Of a stretch of DNA of 64,000 nucleotides, positions 35,794 to 45,784 are shown piece after piece (position 1 is the first letter of the stretch; each line of letters opens with the position of its first letter). Made by a program: the position numbers and the translations under genes. Under the pieces are notes generated by a model. It was not told where the DNA came from. It saw only the letters and a list, made by a program, of their open reading frames with translations, and made no database searches. Source of the stretch: Streptomyces sp. SAI-127 (lineage in GTDB: Bacteria > Actinomycetota > Actinomycetes > Streptomycetales > Streptomycetaceae). Location: NCBI RefSeq assembly GCF_029894425.1, contig NZ_JARXYJ010000001.1, positions 1,674,001 through 1,738,000 on the forward strand, read 5' to 3'.

Positions 35794-36657
35794 GGCTGGC
35801 ACAACCCCGTCTACGTGGCCGCGATCGGCCTGCTGCTCGCGCAGTACACGTTCTCCGGCTACGACGCCTCCGCCCATTTGTCCGAGGAAACCTCCAACGC
35901 GTCGGTCTCGGCGGCGAAGGGCATCGTGCGCTCCATCTGGGTGTCGTGGATCGCCGGGTTCGTGCTGCTCGCGGGGCTCACCTTCGCGATCCAGGACTAC
36001 GACGCCACGCGCACCAGTGAGACCGGGGTGCCGCCGGCGCAGATCCTGCTCGACGGCCTCGGTACGGACGGCGCGAGCGCACTCCTGGTCGTGGTGATCG
36101 TGGCGCAGCTGTTCTGCGGCAACGCCGAGGTGGCCGCGGCCAGCCGGATGGTGTTCGCGTTCAGCCGGGACAAGGCCCTGCCGGGTTCGGCGCTCTGGCG
36201 GAAGGTCAGCGCCCGTACCCAGACCCCGGTGGCCGCCGTATGGCTGTCGGTCGTGGTCGCCGGAGTGCTCGCCCTGCCCTCGCTGTACTCGGCGACCGCC
36301 TACGGCGCGGTGACCGCGATCAACGTCATCGGCATCACACCCGCGTACGCCATCCCCATCCTGCTGCGGCTGCGCGCGGGGAGCCGTTTTCAGCCGGGTC
36401 CGTGGAGCCTGGGGCGGTGGAGCAAGCCCGTCGGATGGACGGCTGTGGTGTGGGTGGCCTGTGTGACGGTGCTGTTCTGTCTGCCGCAGTCCTCGCCGGT
36501 GACGGTGGACACGATGAACTACGCCTCCGTCGCCCTGGCCGTCGTCCTGCTTCTTGCCACGGTGTGGTGGTTCGTGGCCCGGCGGTCGTACGGAACGCCC
36601 ACGACCGCCGCGTACTCCGACCGGGAGCAGGCCGAACTCTCCGAGGGCATCGTCTGA
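35791..36657 (+). pseudogene. APC-family amino acid permease, N-terminal half missing
   Basis: From TGWHNPVYVAAIGLLLAQYT, then FSGYDASAHLSEET, the frame is the second half (about 288 residues, roughly helices 6-12) of a GabP/BAT1-like amino acid/polyamine permease. SRMVFAFSRDKALPGS and TPVAAVWLSVVVAG are typical. The first ~230 residues are absent and no credible start exists at the junction, which lies at about 35791 inside the preceding gene. The stop and tail (REQAELSEGIV) are intact. Confidence 0.8.
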
Positions 36658-36790
36658 AACCCCGCCGTCCGCCACCGGGCCGACTACGAACTCCCGTGCC
36701 GGATACGGCAGGATGAGCGGTCGCGTCGGCCACGGAACCTTCACACGGCCGACGCGATCGCACATCCCGCAATTTCGAACAGGTGGCAAC

Positions 36791-37903
36791 GTGACGGCAT
36801 TTCAACGGGATCTCACCATGGACGACATGGTCGGCGCCGGCATCGCCGTGGTGGCGGGCCTGGTGGCGGCTTTCCTGCTGCGCATGTTGCTCAAGTGGCT
36901 GGGCAAGCACGCGGACCGCACCAAGTGGGGCGGCGACGACGTCCTCGTGGCCGCGCTGCGGACCGTGGTGCCGTCGGCGGCGGTCGCGGGCGGCATCGCC
37001 GTCGCGGCGGCGGCGCTGCCGCTGACCAAGGCGGTCCAGCACACCGTCAACCAGGTGCTGACCGTGCTGCTGATCTTCGTCGTCACGGTGGCGGCGGCCC
37101 GGCTGGTCGCAGGGCTCGTGCGGACGGTCACCACGTCCCGCTCCGGGGTCGCCGGTTCGGCCACGATCTTCGTCAACATCACGAGGGTGCTGGTCCTGGC
37201 GATCGGTTTCCTGGTCGTCCTGCAGACCCTCGGCATCTCCATAGCGCCGATGCTCACCGCCCTCGGCGTCGGCGGTCTCGCGGTCGCGCTCGCCCTCCAG
37301 GACACCCTCGCCAACCTCTTCGCGGGCATCCACATCCTCGCCTCCAAGACCGTCCAGCCCGGCGACTACATCCGGCTGGCCAGCGGCGAGGAGGGCTACG
37401 TCGAGGACATCAACTGGCGCCAGACGACGGTCCGCGCGCTCTCCAACAACCTGATCGTCGTGCCCAACGGCGAGCTCGCCAAGACGAACATGACCAACTT
37501 CATGCGTCCCGAGCAGCAGTTGACGATCCTGGTGCAGGTCGGGGTGGCCTACGACAGCGATCTCGACCACGTCGAGCGGGTCACCTGCGAGGTCGTCACC
37601 CAGGTCATGACGGAGATCGAGGGCGCGGTCCCGGAGCACGAACCGCTGGTCCGCTTCCACACCTTCGGCGACTCCCGCATCGGCTTCACGGTCATCCTCG
37701 GCGTCGGCGAGTTCAGCGACCAGTTCCGGATCAAGCACGAGTTCATCAAGCAGCTGCACAAGCGCTACCGCGAGGAGGGCATCCGGATTCCGGCGCCGAC
37801 GCGGACGGTGGCCCTCCAGCAGGGCTCGGTGTCGATTCCCCAGCAGCGCGGCGCGGAGACCGTGATCGAGCCGGGCGAGGTGCCCTCCGCCCGGCTCGAC
37901 TGA
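36791..37903 (+). CDS. Small-conductance mechanosensitive channel (MscS family)
   Basis: A 370-residue protein. It has four hydrophobic helices, with the pore-lining TM3 GGLAVALALQDTLANLFAGIH. The beta domain follows (KTVQPGDYIRLASGEEGYVEDINWRQTTVR) and then the alpha/beta C-terminus (FGDSRIGFTVILGVGEFSDQ). It relieves osmotic downshock in the cytoplasmic membrane. GTG at 36791 follows AGGTGG. Only five bases separate its stop from that of the convergent M1 peptidase. Confidence 0.93.
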   Translation: MTAFQRDLTMDDMVGAGIAVVAGLVAAFLLRMLLKWLGKHADRTKWGGDDVLVAALRTVVPSAAVAGGIAVAAAALPLTKAVQHTVNQVLTVLLIFVVTVAAARLVAGLVRTVTTSRSGVAGSATIFVNITRVLVLAIGFLVVLQTLGISIAPMLTALGVGGLAVALALQDTLANLFAGIHILASKTVQPGDYIRLASGEEGYVEDINWRQTTVRALSNNLIVVPNGELAKTNMTNFMRPEQQLTILVQVGVAYDSDLDHVERVTCEVVTQVMTEIEGAVPEHEPLVRFHTFGDSRIGFTVILGVGEFSDQFRIKHEFIKQLHKRYREEGIRIPAPTRTVALQQGSVSIPQQRGAETVIEPGEVPSARLD

Positions 37904-37908
37904 GTCCG

Positions 37909-39444
37909 CTAGAGGGTCGCCGAGTTGTCGTGCCAGTGGCCGTCCGTCCGGTTCTGCGGCTGCCGCAGCGCGGAGCTGACCGGCGTCACCGTCCAGTCCG
38001 GGTGACCGGGCATCCTCGGGGTCCTGGTGCCGTAGAGCCAGTCCCGCAGGAAGCCTGACTGGTCGGAGCCGGAGACCTCCGAGGCGACCGCGATGTAGTC
38101 GCCGGTCGACGCCGAGGCGTTGCGGAAGCGCTCCAGGAAGGTGGACTCGATCGCGCTGAAGACGCTCTCGCCGACCTGCCGGCGCAGCGCGTACAGGACG
38201 AGGACGCCGCCGAGGTAGCGCTGGCTGTCGAAGAGGTTGGCCTCGTTCGGGGCGGCGACCGGGCCCGAGGTCCTGCGCCACTGGTCGCCGCGCGCGTAGG
38301 TGTCCTTCATGCGCGCTTCCATCGTGGTGAGACCGAGGGAGTCGGCCCAGCCGCGCTCGTAGCGGTAGAGCAGCCCGTAGAAGTCGGCGTGGCCCTCGTT
38401 GAGCCACAGGTCGGACCAGGTCGCCGGGCTCACGCTGTTGCCGAAGTAGGAGTGGACCAGCTCGTGCATCATGTGCGAGCCGATGCTCTTCTCCGCCTGA
38501 AGCAGGAAGTTCGGCTTGTACAGGGTGAGGGTCTGGGTCTCCAGACCCGTGAAGTCGAAGGCGTCCGAGGCGTCGTTGTTGCACGGCAGCAGGCCGTACG
38601 TCTCGAACGGGAAGGCCCCGAGCCGCTGCTCGATCCAGCTCACCAGGTTCGGCGTGAGAGCGAGCGCGGGCTCCAGAGCGGTGGCCCGGGCGGTCGGTAC
38701 GACGTCCCTGAGCGGGAGTCCGTGCGGCCCCTGCCGGTCCTTGATCACGTAGTCGCCGACCGTGATCTGCACGATCTCGGTGGCGATCGGCTCCCGGGAC
38801 CGGTAGCAGTACGCGGTCCGGCCGTCGCCGAGGTCCTCGGTGCTCACCAGATGGCCGCTCGCGACGCCCCTGAGTCCGACCGGGACGGTGATGCGGAAGG
38901 TGAAGTCCGCCTTGTCCGAGGGGTGGTCGTTGCACGGGAAGACGGTGTGCGCCGAGTGGGGCTGGGGGCAGACCGCGAAGCCGTCCGGGGTGGGCACCCA
39001 GGCGGTGTGGGCGAGGGCGGCCCGCGGGTCCGCCGTGTACGTCACGGTCACGGCCGCCGTGGTCCGCGCGGCCAGGGGGGCGGCCGGGGTGATCCGCAGC
39101 TTCTCGCCGGTCTGCTCCCGGGCGGCCGGGACGCCGTCGAGCAGCACCTCGTGCACGTCGAGGCCCAGCGCGTCCAGGGAGAGGCGGCTCAGCTCCTGGG
39201 TGGTGGTGAGCTTCAGGGTCGCCGTCGCGTCGACGAGCCGGGTCGTGGCGTCGTACGCGAGGTCGAGGTGATAGGCGAAGACGCGGTAGCCGTCATTGCC
39301 GAGGCTCGGGAAGACGGGATCCCCGAGGGTCTCCGGGCCAGGGGTGCCGGTCTCCGGGTCAGCGTGCGCCGGGGAGGCCACGGACAGGGCCGCCACGGTG
39401 CCGAGCAGAGCTGCCGGGGCCGTCACTCTGGTGCGATATCTCAT
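37909..39444 (-). CDS. Secreted M1-family (gluzincin) metallopeptidase
   Basis: A 511-residue protein with a signal peptide (cleavage near AHA-DP, residue 28). The zinc site is His327-Glu-Leu-Val-His331 with Glu350 in WLNEGHADF. The exopeptidase loop reads GLETQT at about 300 rather than GAMEN, as in the short actinobacterial subfamily. The N-terminal beta-saddle domain (50-200) is present, but the long ERAP-like C-terminal domain is absent, so it is a two-domain enzyme. It probably trims peptides outside the cell. ATG 39444 has GAGGGAA upstream. Confidence 0.9.
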   Translation of the reverse strand: MRYRTRVTAPAALLGTVAALSVASPAHADPETGTPGPETLGDPVFPSLGNDGYRVFAYHLDLAYDATTRLVDATATLKLTTTQELSRLSLDALGLDVHEVLLDGVPAAREQTGEKLRITPAAPLAARTTAAVTVTYTADPRAALAHTAWVPTPDGFAVCPQPHSAHTVFPCNDHPSDKADFTFRITVPVGLRGVASGHLVSTEDLGDGRTAYCYRSREPIATEIVQITVGDYVIKDRQGPHGLPLRDVVPTARATALEPALALTPNLVSWIEQRLGAFPFETYGLLPCNNDASDAFDFTGLETQTLTLYKPNFLLQAEKSIGSHMMHELVHSYFGNSVSPATWSDLWLNEGHADFYGLLYRYERGWADSLGLTTMEARMKDTYARGDQWRRTSGPVAAPNEANLFDSQRYLGGVLVLYALRRQVGESVFSAIESTFLERFRNASASTGDYIAVASEVSGSDQSGFLRDWLYGTRTPRMPGHPDWTVTPVSSALRQPQNRTDGHWHDNSATL

Positions 39445-39569
39445 GGTCTGCTTTCCCTCGGGCGGCCGGGTGGTCGGGTCCGGCCGTCGGATGAGTGCGA
39501 TCAACCTGCATGACCACAAGATCAGACGCTTCGGTTGCCCCGGGGGAGGTGCGGGATCTTCGGAAGTAG

Positions 39570-41870
<2,301 letters not shown>

Positions 41871-41886
41871 CCCAGGCTCGCCGCGT

Positions 41887-41927
41887 GACCTCGCCCCGGC
41901 CGGCAGCTGCCCGGCCGGGGCGAGGTC
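41887..41927 (+). terminator. Terminator hairpin between icd and DUF5713 gene
   Basis: A perfect 17-bp stem (41887-41903 with 41911-41927) and loop CAGCTGC. It lies between two convergent genes and can serve both strands. Confidence 0.88.
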
Positions 41928-41948
41928 GTCTCCGCTGTGGGGTGACAG

Positions 41949-42278
41949 TCACCAGTCCCGGGTCGCGATGAGCTCCTCGACGTCGGCGTCCGCGAAGCCG
42001 TAGGCGCCGGCCACGAACCAGAAGTTCTCGGCTATCTCCTCGCGGGCCACGGTCTCGATGTCGAAGTCGTCGTCCTGCAGGTCGTTGAACTCCTCGGTGG
42101 CCGCCTGGGTCAGCACGTACAGCGCGGACAGGTCGGCGGGCCGGTCCGCCTCGATCCGCTCGCACAGCCGCAGCAGGATCTCCTTGCCCCGGTCCACCGC
42201 GCGGTCGGGGTAGTAGCCGTCCCGGTAGAGCGCCTCGAGGAACGAGTGGGCGGTCACCTGCTGGTTGCTGATGTTCAT
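41949..42278 (-). CDS. DUF5713 family protein
   Basis: A 109-residue helical protein, FLEALYRDGYYPDRAVDRGK and LTQAATEEFNDLQDDDFDIE, ending DADVEELIATRDW. This matches the DUF5713 family as I know it; no biochemical role is established. ATG 42278 begins the conserved MNISNQQ. No export signal. Confidence 0.75.
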   Translation of the reverse strand: MNISNQQVTAHSFLEALYRDGYYPDRAVDRGKEILLRLCERIEADRPADLSALYVLTQAATEEFNDLQDDDFDIETVAREEIAENFWFVAGAYGFADADVEELIATRDW

Positions 42279-42325
42279 GCTGAGATGGTGCACCACGCCA
42301 CTGACAACGCCCCGGGAGCAGCCGT

Positions 42326-43123
42326 ATGACCTCGTTCGACCTGTTGCCCGGTGCCGGGCGGTCGCCGGTGATCCTCCATGTGCCGCACTCGGCGCGGGAG
42401 ATACCGGCCGAGGTACGGGCCGGGATCGTGCTGGACGACGTCGCGCTGGAGCGGGAGCTCGATCACATCGTGGACGCGCACACGGCCCGGCTCGCCGAGG
42501 AGGCGGCGCGTCGGGCCCGCCTGATGCCGTGGCGGTTCGTGAACCGGCTCTCGCGGTTGGTCGTCGATCCCGAGCGGTTTCCGGACGGGCGGGAGGAGAT
42601 GCTCGCCGTGGGGATGGGGGCCGTGTACACGCGGACCACGCACGGGGCGGAGCTGCGGCCCGCGGGCACCGACCCCGAGCCGCTCCTCGCGCGCTACTTC
42701 CGGCCGTACGCCCGGGCGATGACGGACGCCGTGGCCGAGCGGCTGGCCGTCACCGGGCGGGCCGTCGTCATCGACGTGCACTCCTATCCCAGCGCGCCGC
42801 TGCCCTACGAGCTGCACGGCGCGGGGCCACGGCCGCCGGTCTGCCTCGGTACCGACTCCTTCCACACCCCGCCCGAACTGCTCGCCGCGGCCCGGGAGGC
42901 GTTCGGGGACGTCGGGCTGGACAGTCCGTTCGGTGGGACGTACGTGCCGCTGGAGTTCTACGGCCGCGAGCCCCGGGTGAGTGCCCTGATGGTGGAGATC
43001 CGGCGGGACACGTACATGACGGAACCGGGCGGGCCCGCCGGGCCGGGGCTCCACCGGCTCGCGCAGGCACTCGCCGCTCTCGTGGACTCTCTGGACTCTC
43101 CTGACGTGCGGTTCAGACGGTGA
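42326..43123 (+). CDS. N-formylglutamate amidohydrolase family protein
   Basis: A 265-residue hydrolase of the FGase/HutG superfamily: ILHVPHSAREIP, VDAHTARL, FVNRLSRLVVDPERF, VIDVHSYPSAPLPYE and SPFGGTYVPLEFYG. Paired His/Glu/Asp residues form the metal site. In histidine degradation the enzyme releases formate from N-formylglutamate, but no other hut genes are here, so the substrate may be another N-acyl amino acid. Its end overlaps the convergent 167-aa gene by 11 bases. Confidence 0.85.
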   Translation: MTSFDLLPGAGRSPVILHVPHSAREIPAEVRAGIVLDDVALERELDHIVDAHTARLAEEAARRARLMPWRFVNRLSRLVVDPERFPDGREEMLAVGMGAVYTRTTHGAELRPAGTDPEPLLARYFRPYARAMTDAVAERLAVTGRAVVIDVHSYPSAPLPYELHGAGPRPPVCLGTDSFHTPPELLAAAREAFGDVGLDSPFGGTYVPLEFYGREPRVSALMVEIRRDTYMTEPGGPAGPGLHRLAQALAALVDSLDSPDVRFRR

Positions 43124-43616
43124 GCCAGTCGGTGACGATCACTCCTTCACCGGTCCGCAGCCGCAGGGCGAAGGGACCGGCGGGCGACGCCTCGTAGAGG
43201 AAGCGCCCCATGTCGTCGGTCGCGAGCGGCGAGCCCGCCTGGGGACCGCTGAGCACCTCGATCCGGGCCGACTGGGGCGGCAGCACCTGCCCCATGAGGC
43301 CCTGCGGGGTGAGTTCGACGTCGACCGTCACCTCGCCCGCGTGGAAGGTCAGCATCCGCGGCGCCCCCGTCGCTCCCCTCACCGGAAGGGCGTCCACCAC
43401 CGAGTCGAAGGTGAGCTCGGCGATCCGGCTGTCCAGGTCGTGCAGCGCGAACGCCTCGACGGCGATCTGCCGCAGGGCGGGCGGTACGGGGTCCAGGATG
43501 GCCGTCGCCTGCCGTAGCTCCTCCTCCAGCAGTTCGAGGGCGAACTCCTCGTCCGGCGACGTCTCTTCGTCGAAGACTGCGTCCTGATCGTCCCGATCGT
43601 CGTTCATGTCGCTCAT
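43113..43616 (-). CDS. Acidic 167-aa protein of the sigma/subtilase operon
   Basis: Family not recognised. Residues 1-30 are very acidic (MSDMNDDRDDQDAVFDEETS). Residues 30-75 are helical (ALELLEEELRQATAILDP, ALRQIAVEAFALHDLDSRIA). The remainder is beta-rich (RMLTFHAGEVTVDVELTPQG, FLYEASPAGPFALRLRTGEG), perhaps an Ig-like sandwich. No membrane span or signal peptide. ATG overlaps the sigma-factor stop, so it is coupled to it; the position is that of a regulator such as an anti-sigma factor or protease substrate. Confidence 0.7.
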   Translation of the reverse strand: MSDMNDDRDDQDAVFDEETSPDEEFALELLEEELRQATAILDPVPPALRQIAVEAFALHDLDSRIAELTFDSVVDALPVRGATGAPRMLTFHAGEVTVDVELTPQGLMGQVLPPQSARIEVLSGPQAGSPLATDDMGRFLYEASPAGPFALRLRTGEGVIVTDWLTV

Positions 43617-44251
43617 ACCGCCCCCCGGGCTTCGAGCCGCGCCCGCAGCCGCCGCAGGCAGCGCTGGCGCAGTGGTCCGATACTGCCCACCGCGATCCCC
43701 AGGGCGGCGGACACCTCCTGGTATCCGGGCTTCGGCGAGGCCATCAGGATGCGCAGCAACTGCCGGCAGCGCTCGCCGAGTTCCTCGAACTCCTGCCACA
43801 GGTACCGGACACGCTCGCTCTGGGCGGCGGCCTCCTCGGAGTCGATGAACGACTGCTCGGGCGTACGGTCCTCGCTGATCCGGTCCAGGAGCTGCGGATC
43901 GTCCGTGACGGTCAGCCGCCTTAAGCTCTTGAGCACCTTCAGGCTCTCGTGGCGCGCGGTGCTCGCCAGCCAGGACTTGGCCTTGTCGGGTTCGCGGATC
44001 CGCCCGAGGTGCTGGGCGAAGCGGAACCACACGGTCTGGTACACCTCGTGCGCGTCGGCGTCGGAGAGACGGTGCGCGCGCACGACGGACCACACCAGTG
44101 GGCTCAGCCCTTCCACGAGCGCCTTCCAGGCCGCCGCGTCACCGTCGACGGCGGACTGGACCAGCGCACCGACGTCTGCTCGGTCCACGGTCCCACCCCT
44201 CGTGTACGGCAAGTCATCGTACGCCGTGGAAGGGACCACTCCGGCCGTCAT
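43613..44251 (-). CDS. Sigma-70 family (ECF-like) RNA polymerase sigma factor
   Basis: A 212-residue sigma factor. Region 2 (about 30-100) includes DADAHEVYQTVWFRFAQHLG and KAKSWLASTARHESLKVLKS. Region 4 (about 145-205) has LGERCRQLLRILMASPKPGYQEVSAALGIA and SIGPLRQRCLRRLRARL, which is the DNA-recognition helix. No transmembrane anti-sigma gene follows, unlike most ECF loci. Instead it is coupled on both sides by ATGA overlaps to a subtilase gene (upstream) and a 167-aa acidic protein (downstream). Confidence 0.88.
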   Translation of the reverse strand: MTAGVVPSTAYDDLPYTRGGTVDRADVGALVQSAVDGDAAAWKALVEGLSPLVWSVVRAHRLSDADAHEVYQTVWFRFAQHLGRIREPDKAKSWLASTARHESLKVLKSLRRLTVTDDPQLLDRISEDRTPEQSFIDSEEAAAQSERVRYLWQEFEELGERCRQLLRILMASPKPGYQEVSAALGIAVGSIGPLRQRCLRRLRARLEARGAV

Positions 44252-45675
44252 GCGCCGACAGGGCGCTGCACGACCGGCACCGGGCGCCAGCCGGCCGGCC
44301 TCAGCGCCGGTACGTGCGCCCCGCGCACTTCGGCGAACTGCGTGTTCGTGGCGAGCAGCTGCTGCCGGGCGGCGCGCGGGTCGGTCTCCTTGTTCGCGGT
44401 CATGTGGGCGGCGACCAGGCCTGCCACGACCGGGGTCGCGAAGGAGGTGCCGCTCCAGTGGGCGTACCCCTCGAACATCACCTGGTCCGGCTTGGCCGGG
44501 GTGCCGTCCTCGCTCAACACGCCGACGTGGGAGGGGGACTGGCAGGTGCACACGTAGGTGAAGCCGTACCTGCAGGCCTCGTAGGTGGAGTGCTGGTAGA
44601 GGTACGGCACGGGCGCGTCGAAGCCGGTGAGGGCGCTGGTGAGCCGCTCGCCCGGGGCGTAGACCTTCACCCAGGAGCCGTGGTTGCTGAAGCAGGCGCC
44701 GAACTCGCCGTCGCCGCGCAGCGCGCCGACCGACAGGACGACGTCCTGGTACTCGGGCAGGTCGGCGTAGGCGGCGGGCCAGAAGGGGCTGGCGCTGGCG
44801 TTGTTGCCGGCCGCGGCGACCAGCAGGGTGCCGTGGGTGCGCAGTTCCTGCATGAAGGCGTCCATGCCGAGCAGTCCGTCGCTGCGGCCGTTGGAGGTGC
44901 CCGCGGAGAGGCTGATGAGGTCGGGCCAGCCGTCGGCGACGGCCTCGAAGAGTTTCTCGCCGAGCTCGGACTCCAGGATGGCGCCCGCGTCGTTGAGGGT
45001 GTTGCGGACGGTGATGTCGGTGTTGGGCGCGACGGCCGCGAGGACACCGGCGATGAACGTGCCGTGGCCGACGTACTGGAGGAGGTTGCCGGCCCCGTCG
45101 GTCTCGGTGCCGTGCAGGTCGCCCTCGACGTGGGCGAGCAGCGGGACCAGGCCGTGGTCGTGGGTGAGTCCGTTGTCGACGACGAGGACCCCCACGGCGG
45201 TGTCGGGGTCGTGACCGGCTTCCGCGGGGGCCGGGTTGGTGCCCTGGCTGAGCGCGGCGGGCACGGGCTCGTCGCCGGGGCAGGAGTTGACCGCGATCGA
45301 CACCACGTGGTTGCGGCTGACGAGTCGGTGTCCGGCGCGCCCCTCGCGCTCGCTCATGGCGCGCAGGGCGTGGGTGACGGCACGGTCGCCGCGCCGGTCG
45401 CCGTGGCCCGGGTCGCCGACCTTGATCCGGGTGATGCCCGAGCGGTTGGTCTCCGGGCTGTCCCGGCGCACATGGTCGCCGGTCAGACCGGTCGCCTCGG
45501 TGAAGTGGGTGCGCACGGTCTCCTCGACGAGCGCCGCGTCGCGCCCGTCGCGGGCGAGCACGACACCTTTCTCGTAGATGAACTCCGAGGCGTCGTCGGG
45601 TCCCAGTGCCAGCGGGACGTCGGGCATGGAGCGCTGGATCTGGTCGAACTGCTCGTGGAATCGCTGAGGTGCCAT
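44248..45675 (-). CDS. Cytoplasmic S8 (subtilisin-like) serine peptidase
   Basis: A 475-residue subtilase with an intact triad: Asp167 (VLVVDNGL), His204 (YVGHGTFIAG) and Ser411 (HWSGTSFATPVVAG). The oxyanion Asn is in AAAGNNAS (about 291). Residues 1-155 are an unusual N-terminal region without signal peptide or recognisable I9 propeptide, so the enzyme is predicted intracellular. ATG 45675 has GGAAGGGAA upstream. First gene of an operon with a sigma factor and a 167-aa protein; the divergent neighbour encodes a TPR-CHAT protease. Confidence 0.88.
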   Translation of the reverse strand: MAPQRFHEQFDQIQRSMPDVPLALGPDDASEFIYEKGVVLARDGRDAALVEETVRTHFTEATGLTGDHVRRDSPETNRSGITRIKVGDPGHGDRRGDRAVTHALRAMSEREGRAGHRLVSRNHVVSIAVNSCPGDEPVPAALSQGTNPAPAEAGHDPDTAVGVLVVDNGLTHDHGLVPLLAHVEGDLHGTETDGAGNLLQYVGHGTFIAGVLAAVAPNTDITVRNTLNDAGAILESELGEKLFEAVADGWPDLISLSAGTSNGRSDGLLGMDAFMQELRTHGTLLVAAAGNNASASPFWPAAYADLPEYQDVVLSVGALRGDGEFGACFSNHGSWVKVYAPGERLTSALTGFDAPVPYLYQHSTYEACRYGFTYVCTCQSPSHVGVLSEDGTPAKPDQVMFEGYAHWSGTSFATPVVAGLVAAHMTANKETDPRAARQQLLATNTQFAEVRGAHVPALRPAGWRPVPVVQRPVGA

Positions 45676-45784
45676 GGCGTTCCCTTCCACTGAGGCGGCG
45701 GTCGTCAGTCAGAGCCGCGGGGCCGGTGATTGATACAGCGCCAAACCGGTGTGGCCTGCCACCTGGGCCACTACCATCCATGGA

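Noticed and set aside
35198..36097. A continuous 299-codon frame across the hypothetical/permease junction as one real protein
   Set aside because: After about residue 198 the frame is Arg/Ser/Pro-rich shadow sequence of the permease, which is coded in the next frame.
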